Below are positions 15,894 through 23,131 of a DNA stretch of 38,023 nt, in pieces; the first letter of the stretch is position 1, and the number at the start of each line of letters is the position of its first letter. The notes below the pieces were generated by a model. That model made no database searches and had not been told where the DNA came from. It saw only the letters and a list, made by a program, of their open reading frames with translations. Both the position numbers and the translations under genes were made by a program. Source of the stretch: Nanoarchaeota archaeon SCGC AAA011-G17 (lineage in GTDB: Archaea > Nanobdellota > Nanobdellia > SCGC-AAA011-G17); assembly GCA_000402515.1 (NCBI GenBank), contig AQRL01000028.1:1-38023 (forward strand). Direction: 5' to 3'.

Positions 15894-15997
15894 GAGCCCG
15901 TGGCTTAGTCTGGCTAAAGCACTGGTCTTATACGACTGCTAAGCTTACATGGTTCTAAGAGAGCCAGAGATCGAGAGTTCAAATCTCTCCGGGCTCA
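15894..15997 (+). tRNA. tRNA-Ile(UAU) with 29-nt anticodon-loop intron
   Basis: Cloverleaf: acceptor GAGCCCG/CGGGCTC plus A73, D-stem GCTT/AAGC, anticodon stem CTGGT/GCCAG (one G-U), T-stem GAGAG/CTCTC with loop TTCAAAT. The anticodon loop starts CTTATA, giving anticodon TAT. The intron is 15933-15961, between positions 37 and 38, the canonical archaeal site; its borders may be off by a base or two. UAU would read AUA directly, an unusual choice in archaea, which generally use CAU modified with agmatidine. Confidence 0.85.
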
Positions 15998-16047
15998 TTT
16001 TTTTTCTATAGAAAAATATATAAGTAAGTATGTATAATATGTATAAT

Positions 16048-16167
16048 ATGGAATATATAAAAAAAACAATTACTATAACAAAGGAACAAGATGAATGGAT
16101 AAAAGAGGATTGTATCAATCTTAGCCGGCTTGTTCAAAAAGAATTAAATAAAAAAATGAAAAAATGA
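16048..16167 (+). CDS. 39-residue ribbon-helix-helix-like protein
   Basis: A short protein reading MEYIKKTITITKEQDEWIKE then CINLSRLVQKELNKKMKK: a beta strand (KTITIT) followed by two helices, as in RHH/CopG DNA-binding proteins. Its stop overlaps the start of the LAGLIDADG gene (ATGA at 16164-16167), so it could be the autoregulator of that gene. A TATA-like TATATAAG lies ~28 nt upstream. Confidence 0.65.
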   Translation: MEYIKKTITITKEQDEWIKEDCINLSRLVQKELNKKMKK

Positions 16168-16826
16168 AAAAAATAGAAGATAAACCTAAGTCAAGATTAA
16201 AACCAATATTATTAACAAAAAAATATTCAGAAGAATTAGCAGAATTTATAGGAATTATGCTTGGAGATGGAAATATAAAACTCCCAAAGAAAGGTGACAG
16301 GGGATATAGAATAAGAATTTGTGGGAACAGTGAGACTGATAGAGATTATTTATTAAATTATGTAAACCCCCTGTCTATTAAATTATTTGGGGTTGAATTT
16401 AGCATATACTATCATCCATGTAGTAAGGCTATTTATTTAACAAAATCTAATAAACATTTATATTATACTTTATTACATTTTGGGCTTAAACCAGGAAATA
16501 AAAAAATTAATAGTGTTAGTATCCCAAATTGGATATTTTCAAATAAAAAATATATTAAGGCATGTATAAGGGGGCTATTAGACACAGATGGTTCTGTTTC
16601 TAAACATAAAAATAGAAATTATACTCTGATATGGTTTAAGAGTGCTATACCCAATCTTAGAAAAGATTTTTCAAATTCTATGGATATACTTGGTTATAGA
16701 ATAGCTAAATGGACTGGGCAAACTGACACCTTACAGACATGTATTGCAGCAAGAGGTATGCTAAGAAAATATAAAGAAGAAATTGGATTTAGTAATCCCA
16801 AGCATGAAAGAAAATTTATGATATAA
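16164..16826 (+). CDS. LAGLIDADG homing endonuclease (two-motif)
   Basis: 220 residues with both LAGLIDADG helices: LAEFIGIMLGDGNI (25-38, catalytic Asp in GDG) and CIRGLLDTDGSV (134-145, Asp in TDG). The two-motif form acts as a monomer and cleaves long asymmetric sites. It is free-standing, not inside an intron or intein, and lies 166 nt downstream of the intron-bearing tRNA-Ile and coupled to an RHH-like gene. The target site is unknown. Confidence 0.9.
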   Translation: MKKIEDKPKSRLKPILLTKKYSEELAEFIGIMLGDGNIKLPKKGDRGYRIRICGNSETDRDYLLNYVNPLSIKLFGVEFSIYYHPCSKAIYLTKSNKHLYYTLLHFGLKPGNKKINSVSIPNWIFSNKKYIKACIRGLLDTDGSVSKHKNRNYTLIWFKSAIPNLRKDFSNSMDILGYRIAKWTGQTDTLQTCIAARGMLRKYKEEIGFSNPKHERKFMI

Positions 16827-16840
16827 ACATATTATAGTTT

Positions 16841-17305
16841 TTATATACCAATTATAGGAATCATTTCTTTTATCATTACAATATCAAGTGTGTTGGAATC
16901 ATACAAATTTTGCACAGCAATTTCTCTGTAATCTAACCTTTTTAAAAGCCCAACAATGTCTTTTTCCCTTGTATCACAAATTATATTTTTATTATTTTCA
17001 ACCTCAATCTGTCTTGCTAAAAATAACCCAAGATACCTCCCCCTATATTCAGGATGAATTCTTAAATTTTTGAACTCTATAAAATCACTTAATTCCTTAT
17101 GTTTTTGAAAAATAGCATCCCCGACTAAATGTCCGTAATAAAATGCAAGATAAGCTTTCTTATAGCCCTGTTCTAATTCAGGGATACAAACTCCATCAAC
17201 CCACGCTTCATAACTTGGATAGCCTAGAGACTGTTCCAATAAAAATTTTCTTAATAATCTTAATTCCTTATTGCTGTCTAATTCCTTGATATTTATGTTA
17301 ACCAT
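16841..17305 (-). CDS. GNAT-family N-acetyltransferase
   Basis: 154 residues with the acetyl-CoA-binding motif A IHPEYRGRYLGLFLARQIE at ~82-100 after the strand EFKNLRI, and a C-terminal LLKRLDYREI motif B-like segment. Substrate unknown. Convergent with the LAGLIDADG gene and pointing away from tRNA-Glu. Confidence 0.85.
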   Translation of the reverse strand: MVNINIKELDSNKELRLLRKFLLEQSLGYPSYEAWVDGVCIPELEQGYKKAYLAFYYGHLVGDAIFQKHKELSDFIEFKNLRIHPEYRGRYLGLFLARQIEVENNKNIICDTREKDIVGLLKRLDYREIAVQNLYDSNTLDIVMIKEMIPIIGI

Positions 17306-17340
17306 TAACTTTAAAAATGAACAAAATTCTTAAAGCTTAT

Positions 17341-17437
17341 GCTCCAGTAGTCTAGTCCGGTCAGTTTCCAAAAAGGAAAGCCGAAAGGATTCTGCCCTTT
17401 CGAGGCGGAGACCCGAGTTCGAATCTCGGCTGGAGCA
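17341..17437 (+). tRNA. tRNA-Glu(UUC) with apparent D-loop intron
   Basis: Acceptor GCTCCAG/CTGGAGC plus A73, D-stem GTCT with GGAT, anticodon stem CTGCC/GGCGG, loop CTTTCGA (anticodon TTC), T-stem CCGAG/CTCGG with loop TTCGAAT. Between the D-loop GGTCA and the AAGGAT or AGGAT that should follow there are about 22 extra bases (17364-17385) containing TTTCC-AAAAA-GGAAA. They are best read as a non-canonical intron near position 20-22. The last 15 nt are duplicated at 25094-25108, marking the gene as an integration site. Confidence 0.85.
17423..17437 (+). repeat. attL: 3' end of tRNA-Glu
   Basis: ATCTCGGCTGGAGCA covers the end of the T-loop, the 3' T-stem strand, the 3' acceptor strand and A73. 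Identical to 25094-25108. Integration leaves the tRNA gene intact. Confidence 0.85.
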
Positions 17438-17533
17438 TTAAATTCTTATTTGACTGCTCGGCCCATATTTGGGCATGTACATGATATGTACAGATATATT
17501 ATATACTGGAATTTTCTCATAAGGAGGAGAAAA

Positions 17534-18775
17534 ATGATTAAATTTAATATACACAATTATGAGAAAACGATGGATAACGAGATTAGAAATATTGAGAAAT
17601 CCAGCATGACTAAAAGGAATAAGGAATTAATTTTTCAGTTCAAGGATTTCTGCTTCATGGACGGCTTGTCAAAGGCAAGGATTAACAGATTATTGAATAC
17701 AGCAAAAGCAATAGCCTTAGAATTAAAAAAAGACATGGATAAGGCAACAAAAGAGGATATTATGAAGATAGTCCAGAAAATACAGACAAATGAGAAATAC
17801 AGCATATACACCAAAAATACCTACCTTGTTATCTTAAAGAAATTCTATAAGTGGCTGAATGGCAATGAAGAATATCCAGAGCAGGTTAGATGGATAAAAG
17901 CAACTGTTAAGAAATCCCAGATGAAACTGCCATCTGAGGAAGGATTGATAACAGAAGAAGAAATTAAAACATTGATAGATGCAGCAGACACCCCAAGAGA
18001 CAAGGCCTTGGTTTCTGTAACGTATGAATCTGGCTGCAGAATAGGAGAAATACTTTCCTGTAGATTAAATAGCTTAACTTTTGATGATTTAGGATGTAAT
18101 ATGGTTGTTAGTGGAAAGACTGGGGCAAGAAAGGTAAGATTAATTGCTTCTACACCATACTTGGCTAACTGGCTTGAGCATCATCCCTATAAGCATGATA
18201 ATGAAAGCCCATTATGGATTAATACAGGCAATAAAAAGAGGGGTATTAATATGATGTATCCAACAGCAAGAGCCATATTTAGAAGACTATTCAAGAAAAC
18301 AGGCATTAAAAAGAGAAGCAATCCACACTTATTCAGGCATTCAAGAGCTACTTTCTTGGCTAGCCATCTTACTGAGTTTCAGATGAACCAGTATCTTGGC
18401 TGGATACAGGGGAGTAAGATGCCTCATACTTATGTGCATATGTCTGGAAAGGAAGTGGATAATGCAATTCTTGCTATAAATGGTATTAAGACTGAGAAGA
18501 AGGCTAATGAAACAATATTGCAGTCTAAAGGATGTCCTAGATGTAGTACTGTAAATGGCTTTAATTGTAAGTTCTGTTCTAAATGCGGTGCTGTCTTGGA
18601 TATGAAAACTGCTATTGAAATAGAAGAGAACAAGAAGCAGGAGATAGTTATCAGGAATAGTTCAGATGATTTAATGAATGCCTTGATTAAGGACCCAGAG
18701 ATACAGCAGATATTAATTAGGAAGATAATGGAACGGGATTTAGGGAGTAAGCTGGAAGGGTTGAAGATTGGTTAA
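17534..18775 (+). CDS. Tyrosine recombinase/integrase with C-terminal zinc ribbon
   Basis: 413 residues from the ATG at 17534, chosen because AAGGAGGAG lies 5 nt upstream; longer starts run back to the tRNA end. An N-terminal SAM-like core-binding domain (~20-110) is followed by the catalytic domain: Arg169 (SGCRIGEIL), Lys near 195-200, H265-x-x-R268 (HLFRHSRATF), and Tyr300 (MPHTYVHM). The tail has a four-Cys zinc ribbon (Cys334, 337, 348, 351; CPRC...CSKCG). It is presumably the enzyme that inserted the 17423-25108 element at tRNA-Glu. Confidence 0.94.
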   Translation: MIKFNIHNYEKTMDNEIRNIEKSSMTKRNKELIFQFKDFCFMDGLSKARINRLLNTAKAIALELKKDMDKATKEDIMKIVQKIQTNEKYSIYTKNTYLVILKKFYKWLNGNEEYPEQVRWIKATVKKSQMKLPSEEGLITEEEIKTLIDAADTPRDKALVSVTYESGCRIGEILSCRLNSLTFDDLGCNMVVSGKTGARKVRLIASTPYLANWLEHHPYKHDNESPLWINTGNKKRGINMMYPTARAIFRRLFKKTGIKKRSNPHLFRHSRATFLASHLTEFQMNQYLGWIQGSKMPHTYVHMSGKEVDNAILAINGIKTEKKANETILQSKGCPRCSTVNGFNCKFCSKCGAVLDMKTAIEIEENKKQEIVIRNSSDDLMNALIKDPEIQQILIRKIMERDLGSKLEGLKIG

Positions 18776-18850
18776 AGTTTTTTTCTTCTATGATTTTCTC
18801 TAAATATTCATTCTAAAAACGAAAACTATATAAATAAGTTAATCTTACTA

Positions 18851-18865
18851 ATAAGATATACTTAT
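18851..18865 (+). promoter_or_regulatory. Candidate autoregulatory operator of AbrB/PIN pair
   Basis: ATAAG-ATATA-CTTAT, an inverted repeat with 5-bp arms, lies just downstream of a TATA-like ACTATATAAATAAG (18826-18839) and just upstream of a strong AAGGAGGT ribosome-binding site (18867-18874). The placement suits repression by the AbrB-type antitoxin; unproven. Confidence 0.4.
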
Positions 18866-18881
18866 CAAGGAGGTAAATAAA

Positions 18882-19139
18882 ATGGAAAAACTTGAAATAG
18901 CAAGCATGAGTTCACGCGGTCAGATAGTCATACCTTTGGATATAAGAGAACATTTAGGGCTAAAAGAAGGGGAAAAATTTGTCGTTGTTGGAGAAGATGA
19001 CACTGTTGTATTAAAAAAAATAGCAATGCCTTCTTTTAAGAATTTTGACAAATTAGTGCAAAAAACACGGCAATTTGCTAAAGAAAAAGGTATAACTGCT
19101 GCTGATGTTGAAAGAGCAATCAAAAGAACAAGAAAATGA
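18882..19139 (+). CDS. AbrB/SpoVT-type antitoxin
   Basis: 85 residues: an N-terminal swapped-hairpin DNA-binding domain (MSSRGQIVIPLDIREHLGLKEGEKFVVV in two adjoining parts, then VVLKK), followed by a helical toxin-binding tail. It is strongly translated, judging by its consensus ribosome-binding site. It overlaps the PIN toxin gene by ATGA. It should neutralise the PIN nuclease and repress its own promoter. Confidence 0.92.
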   Translation: MEKLEIASMSSRGQIVIPLDIREHLGLKEGEKFVVVGEDDTVVLKKIAMPSFKNFDKLVQKTRQFAKEKGITAADVERAIKRTRK

Positions 19140-19537
19140 AAGTTGTTTTAGATACCAATATTTTTGTTTCTGGTATCTTTTGGACTGGAAGTTCTTATGA
19201 TGTATTAAACGCTTGGAAAGATGTAAGATTTAATTTAGTAACTTCTCTTAGCTGTATTTCTGAAATTGTAAAAGTTTTAAGTGATTTTAAAATAAGACTT
19301 CCAGATGAAACAATAAGGGAATGGGTTGATTTAATCGTACAAAACTCAGAAATAGTAGAACCTAAAGAAAAAATAGATATTGTGAAAGATGATCCAAACG
19401 ATAACCTTTTTGTCGAAACTGCTGTTGCTGGAAATGCAGACTATATTGTCTCACAGGATAAACACCTATTAAAACTAAAAGAATTCAAAAAAATAAAAAT
19501 AATAACTCCTGAAGAATTCAAAAAAATCTGTGAATAA
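19136..19537 (+). CDS. PIN-domain toxin (VapC-like ribonuclease)
   Basis: 133 residues of the PIN fold: an N-terminal VVLDTNIFVSGIFW (Asp6), a central CISEIVKVL (acidic residue), and DDPNDNLFVETAVAGNADYI with the late acidic residues, then VSQDKHLL. It is a metal-dependent RNase cleaving specific RNAs. It forms a toxin-antitoxin operon with the AbrB-type gene and probably helps maintain the integrated element. Confidence 0.9.
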   Translation: MKVVLDTNIFVSGIFWTGSSYDVLNAWKDVRFNLVTSLSCISEIVKVLSDFKIRLPDETIREWVDLIVQNSEIVEPKEKIDIVKDDPNDNLFVETAVAGNADYIVSQDKHLLKLKEFKKIKIITPEEFKKICE

Positions 19538-19605
19538 ATTATAGCGGTTTTCTCGCCCCCTCTTTCTCAATCTTCTCTTTCAGCACCCTAATCCAATAAG
19601 GCAAT

Positions 19606-19806
19606 TTAACCTTGTAATTTTCTATCAACGGTTTCAATTTTCCTTATTATCTCCTTTAGTTTATCCTCAAAAAACTGATTCTTACTCAAAGCAAGGTCTC
19701 TAATATACCCAGAAACTGTCTTATAGCCCTTGATATTGGCATTCTGCAGAATTCTCTCTTTCTGTGCCTTAGTTACAAGAACCTTAACTATATTATTAGA
19801 CGTCAT
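19606..19806 (-). CDS. Ribbon-helix-helix-like small protein
   Basis: 66 residues: strand KVLVTKAQKERI, then helices NANIKGYKTVSGYIRDLAL and a C-terminal coiled coil. The pattern is like MobC/CopG-type RHH proteins of mobile elements (…G.KTVSGYIRD.AL…). It may control copy number, transfer or transcription. Coupled to the upstream gene by a 4-nt overlap. Confidence 0.65.
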   Translation of the reverse strand: MTSNNIVKVLVTKAQKERILQNANIKGYKTVSGYIRDLALSKNQFFEDKLKEIIRKIETVDRKLQG

Positions 19807-20060
19807 TCCTGGAGTAGATAGAGCAGTAAAGGAATTCCTTCATTCCTATTTTTCAGCTCTACAATCCTCCTTATCAGCTCATCATATGAACCAGAAAACT
19901 CCAGCTTAAACCTGATAATATTTGATTTATTTCTTAGCTGGGGAAACATATCAAGAACAGGCTTCTTGAATCTTATAGTATTCCAGGCCTGAACGCTTTC
20001 ATGATAGGAAACCTTGCCGGTAATCTCCAAATTATTTGTTTTTGGCCTTAAAAGATTCAC
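19803..20060 (-). CDS. Hypothetical protein in RHH operon
   Basis: 85 residues from a GTG at 20060 (starting VNLLRPKTNN). This start is chosen because GGGGGTG sits just upstream. A TATA-like TTTATATA at ~20107-20115 would start transcription downstream of the only upstream ATG (20138). Contains ESVQAWNTIRFKKPVLDMFP and a Leu-rich end. No family recognised; its linkage to an RHH protein suggests an element-maintenance role. Confidence 0.6.
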   Translation of the reverse strand: MNLLRPKTNNLEITGKVSYHESVQAWNTIRFKKPVLDMFPQLRNKSNIIRFKLEFSGSYDELIRRIVELKNRNEGIPLLLYLLQE

Positions 20061-20232
20061 CTTTGCACCCCCTGCTATTGTGTTAATATGCTTAGAATTA
20101 GCTTGGTATATAAATTTTGTAGCACAAAGTGTACACAAACTGTTAAAAAATAGAGAAAAAAGGAAGATTTGATTAGTAATGCAAAATTTATTTATATTTT
20201 AATTTTTATAAAGTAGTAACATAATAGAAAGA

Positions 20233-20256
20233 TTTATAATTAGTAGATTACTAATT
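20233..20256 (+). promoter_or_regulatory. Promoter/operator of DGR2 target operon
   Basis: TTTATAAT (TATA-like) overlaps a perfect inverted repeat, AATTAGTA-GAT-TACTAATT (20238-20256), 25 nt before the first target gene. A further half-site (ATTAGTAAT, 20172-20180) lies upstream. An AGGAGAG ribosome-binding site precedes the ATG. This suggests a repressor controlling target expression, possibly one of the element's own RHH or AbrB proteins. Confidence 0.5.
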
Positions 20257-20280
20257 TTTATCATATTTATAGGAGAGAAA

Positions 20281-21261
20281 ATGAGTCTTGATAAAAATCC
20301 TTTATTAAATGAAAATGATGAAGCTTTAAGCTTAACTCAGGTAGATTTTATTAGAAAGTTTAATGATATAGGCAGGATTATGATTAGTGCACCTGATTTA
20401 TATGGGGCAGGAAAGAGTGAAGATTCTGAAATCCTTAAAAGCCTGCAAAAAGACCTTAAAGAAAGCTGGATTGTAACAAGCACAAGAATTCACTATGAAG
20501 ATGGTCTTGAGGGAACGATAACCCATTATTTTGGCAGTGATGTTATTTCTCCTCATGAAAAAAGAGTAGTTATACCTTATTATGATGGAAAAAATTTAGG
20601 TGATGTATTGGGGGATGAGCAGGGATTAAAATACTTACAAACCTTGTTTAATACAGATGATAATTCTGATAATATCAAAAAAACATTAAAAAAATTAAGC
20701 AATAAAGCAACCAGCAAAACAAGGATTTGGACTCCTGATCAGGGTTCTAGAAAAAGTATTTCTGACAGGGCGGTTGGGCTCTACTACGATGTTGATGGGT
20801 TTCTTGTCGTTGGCTACTTCCGTGTTGTTAACTACAGTGGCCGCTCCCGTGGGGTGCTGGAAAACCCTTTAGGGGGCGCGCACGAAAATATAGCAAAAGA
20901 AGCAAGCAAAGAATTAAAATATCCCCTTGACTTAACTTCTGGTATTAATAGAAAATCTCGCTGTGTTTATTTCAGCAGTGTTCAGAATATAGGCGATCTT
21001 GTAAAATATGCAGGTCTTTTTTGTTTTAATAGAAATCGTTTTGTAGTTTCTCTAACAGCACAGGAAACTAATGAATATGACAAAAAAATTAGCGCTTTAC
21101 TATCAAAAGAAAATCAATCCAGAGAAATATTAAATAGCCTTGATAAAGAATTTTCTCCTCTTTATGCACATCTTTTGAGGTATAAACAAGGAGATGATGG
21201 TTTTGTTTTAGTTGATGATTTAGAGGCTTTTGGAGAGCCAAGAATAAAGGAGTTAAAATGA
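20281..21261 (+). CDS. DGR2 target protein A (internal variable region)
   Basis: 326 residues. A scaffold domain (~38-160; SAPDLYG, ESWIVTSTRIHYEDG, YLQTLFNT) leads into the variable segment at ~163-192 (RAVGLYYDVDGFLVVGYFRV to SRGV). Unlike most DGR targets, about 130 more residues follow the VR, ending in a helical tail. The scaffold is shared with target B. The protein has no signal peptide or membrane helix. It overlaps target B by ATGA. The role as a diversified binding protein is inferred from the VR; the ligand is unknown. Confidence 0.88.
   Translation: MSLDKNPLLNENDEALSLTQVDFIRKFNDIGRIMISAPDLYGAGKSEDSEILKSLQKDLKESWIVTSTRIHYEDGLEGTITHYFGSDVISPHEKRVVIPYYDGKNLGDVLGDEQGLKYLQTLFNTDDNSDNIKKTLKKLSNKATSKTRIWTPDQGSRKSISDRAVGLYYDVDGFLVVGYFRVVNYSGRSRGVLENPLGGAHENIAKEASKELKYPLDLTSGINRKSRCVYFSSVQNIGDLVKYAGLFCFNRNRFVVSLTAQETNEYDKKISALLSKENQSREILNSLDKEFSPLYAHLLRYKQGDDGFVLVDDLEAFGEPRIKELK
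20768..20856 (+). repeat. Variable repeat VR2a of DGR2
   Basis: 89-nt copy of TR2 (23016-23104). I count 13 differences at template adenines plus 3 at G, the latter clustered where the template reads agc-ggc and VR2a tac-ttc. Those three would be explained if an older template had aac-aac there. GC-rich compared with the surrounding gene. Confidence 0.93.
20865..20874 (+). other. Post-VR hairpin, DGR2 VR2a (weak)
   Basis: CCCTTTAGGG can fold as a 3-4-bp stem 8 nt after VR2a. The preceding spacer CTGGAAAA matches CTGGAGAA after VR2b, which is followed at the same distance by a stronger hairpin of different sequence. Confidence 0.4.
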
Positions 21262-22805
21262 ATCCCCCAAATAATATTGTTATAGAAATGACTGATAAGG
21301 ATGTTCAGGACAATACCATAAGTATTCTTGATAGCATGGAGAGGATAAGAAAAGAAAGCATTACAAACCTTGGAGCGGGTGATGAGCAGAAAATGGATTA
21401 TTTAAGGCTTACCGGGGAATTAGCAAGCTGTTTAAAAACATTTATGGAGGGAAATAAGCTTGAAGGACATGCCAATGCTTTAAGTTCTTTAGTTGATAGT
21501 GATTCATTATTAAGAAATTATGACCCTTCTCAAGATAACTTTTGGAAGGACCGGGAATCAAGATTAAAAACAGCATTGGATGATTGCAGTGTAGTTTTAC
21601 TGCGTGATGGCTTTGTTAGTGAAAATCAAGCATATCATATTTTCCAAGCACTGAAATACTTAACTATCAAGAGCAAAGAAGATAAGGATGATGTCTATGA
21701 GACAATCCTTCCTTATAATACTTTATTAAATGAAAATTCATTAATTTCTCCTGATGTCAGCAGTTATTTAGTCAGGCAATTGATTGATGTTTCTGGCAAT
21801 GGTGCTGGTGTTAGAGCAAAAAACATAGATATAACCAAATTTATAAGAACTCTTGAGCAGGCAGGAGCTTTTTATGTTGATGTTCCCAAAGAACTTTATC
21901 AATCATTGAAAAAAGATTTTCCTAGAGCAATTCTTATTGAGGAAAATGGCCAAAAATGTGCAAGGGTTTTTTTTGAAAATAAAGAGGAGAAACAAGGACT
22001 TAATATTTTTAAGGTATTGCAGGAATATGCTCAGCTTGATTTAGAATCTGAAGAAGACCTTGTTAAGAAAACATCTAATTTTTATGGATTTGGAAAAAAA
22101 TTTCTTAGTGAGATGAAAGCAAAGATTGGTGTTAGGGAGTCTACTCCAAAACAAATAAATGATTTAGAAAAGGTTTTGATTCTTGATGATTCTGCAGCAG
22201 ATAATGGGGATACCAAGACACAGAATCAGTGGATAAAATACTGGGATAAAATAAATGATGGGAGAAGATTTGCTTCTGCTCCAGATTTATATCAGGTTTT
22301 CAAGCAACTAAAAACAAGAGGGGATGAAGCAAAAACCTTGGCTGATTCCTTAAAGGAAGATTTTAAGAAAAGCTGGATTGTAACAAGCACAAGGTTAATT
22401 TATCAGCCAGATAATTATAATGCCAAGATAATCCATAATTATGGCAATAAAAATTCTTCCTTGGTAAAGGAAGTAGACATTAAGGTTCCGGAATATTTAG
22501 GTGTTTTGATTGCTGATAAAACCAATGATGAAGATTGTTTGGCATACCTGAAAGCATTATTTGATACAAAGGATGATATAGAAGAAATTATATCTGTTTT
22601 GGAATATACAAGTGATAAATCAAGAGAAAAAATTAAATTATGGACACCCCCTTTAGAAAGTAGTACTTACCTTACAAGGAAACAATATCTAGAAAGGGCG
22701 GTTAGGGTCTACTACGATGATGGTGAGTTTCTTGTCGTTGGCTGCGGCCTTGTTGGTTACTACAGTGGCCACTCCCGTGGGGTGCTGGAGAATCAGCGAA
22801 GCTGA
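21258..22805 (+). CDS. DGR2 target protein B (C-terminal variable region)
   Basis: 515 residues. Residues 1-~320 are unique and mostly helical. Residues ~335-475 repeat the scaffold of target A (SAPDLYQ, KSWIVTSTRLIYQPD, YLKALFDT, KLWTPP), and the last ~35 residues are the variable segment (RAVRVYYDDGEFLVVGCG to SRGVLENQRS). It stops inside the hairpin after the VR. No signal peptide. The long N-terminal extension may attach the variable head to another structure; not recognised. Confidence 0.9.
   Translation: MNPPNNIVIEMTDKDVQDNTISILDSMERIRKESITNLGAGDEQKMDYLRLTGELASCLKTFMEGNKLEGHANALSSLVDSDSLLRNYDPSQDNFWKDRESRLKTALDDCSVVLLRDGFVSENQAYHIFQALKYLTIKSKEDKDDVYETILPYNTLLNENSLISPDVSSYLVRQLIDVSGNGAGVRAKNIDITKFIRTLEQAGAFYVDVPKELYQSLKKDFPRAILIEENGQKCARVFFENKEEKQGLNIFKVLQEYAQLDLESEEDLVKKTSNFYGFGKKFLSEMKAKIGVRESTPKQINDLEKVLILDDSAADNGDTKTQNQWIKYWDKINDGRRFASAPDLYQVFKQLKTRGDEAKTLADSLKEDFKKSWIVTSTRLIYQPDNYNAKIIHNYGNKNSSLVKEVDIKVPEYLGVLIADKTNDEDCLAYLKALFDTKDDIEEIISVLEYTSDKSREKIKLWTPPLESSTYLTRKQYLERAVRVYYDDGEFLVVGCGLVGYYSGHSRGVLENQRS
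22696..22784 (+). repeat. Variable repeat VR2b of DGR2
   Basis: 89 nt aligning without gaps to TR2: 11 differences at template adenines and one C-to-G. The changed codons include Asn to Tyr/Asp/Ser, Asp to Gly/Val and His to Leu. Confidence 0.94.
22793..22805 (+). other. Post-VR hairpin, DGR2 VR2b
   Basis: TCAGC-GAA-GCTGA, a perfect 5-bp stem with the same GAA loop as the DGR1 hairpins but a different stem. Starts 8 nt after VR2b and contains the stop codon of target B. Absent from the TR. Confidence 0.7.
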
Positions 22806-22879
22806 CGCAAAAATAAGTTTTTTATATGAAATAATAAAATCAAAAGATATTTTAAATAGATTTGTCCTTCTTTTTTTGT

Positions 22880-23015
22880 CTTGGTTAATGAACCAAGGCC
22901 ACACGTCAGTTTACTAAGGCAGTAATCTGTCATAAAATACAACTGTAACACCCAGTAGCATCTGCGAAAAAGTGAAATAGTGGTGAAATATATAAGGTAA
23001 ACTGGCTAATGTTTG
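22880..23015 (+). ncRNA. Structured leader RNA upstream of DGR2 template repeat
   Basis: The non-coding gap 22806-23015 holds this element. In order: hairpin CTTGGTT-AATG-AACCAAG (22880-22897); a 10-bp long-range helix pairing 22906-22915 with 22996-23005; hairpin GGCAG-TAAT-CTGTC (22918-22931); and AAATACAA (22935-22942). From 22897 it matches the DGR1 leader from 1501 in 17 of 25 positions without gaps, and most mismatches are transitions. The helix arms differ but still pair. Confidence 0.72.
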
Positions 23016-23104
23016 GGGCGGTTAGGCTCTACTACAATGATGATGAGTTTCTTGTCGATGGCAGCGGCCATGTTGATAACAACAATGGCCACTCCCGTGG
23101 AATG
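23016..23104 (+). repeat. Template repeat TR2 of DGR2
   Basis: Donor for VR2a and VR2b. In the VR frame it reads AVRLYYNDDEFLVDGSG then VDNNNGHSRGM, with Asn/Asp codons at the variable positions. It lies in an open frame continuous with the RT, only 27 nt before the likely RT start. Confidence 0.94.
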
Positions 23105-23131
23105 GCTTTGGTTACCAAGATAATCTCTAAG

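Noticed and set aside
20061-20138. N-terminal extension of the minus-strand hypothetical protein to an ATG at 20138
   Set aside because: That ATG lies upstream of the likely TATA box, whereas the GTG at 20060 has a strong ribosome-binding site.
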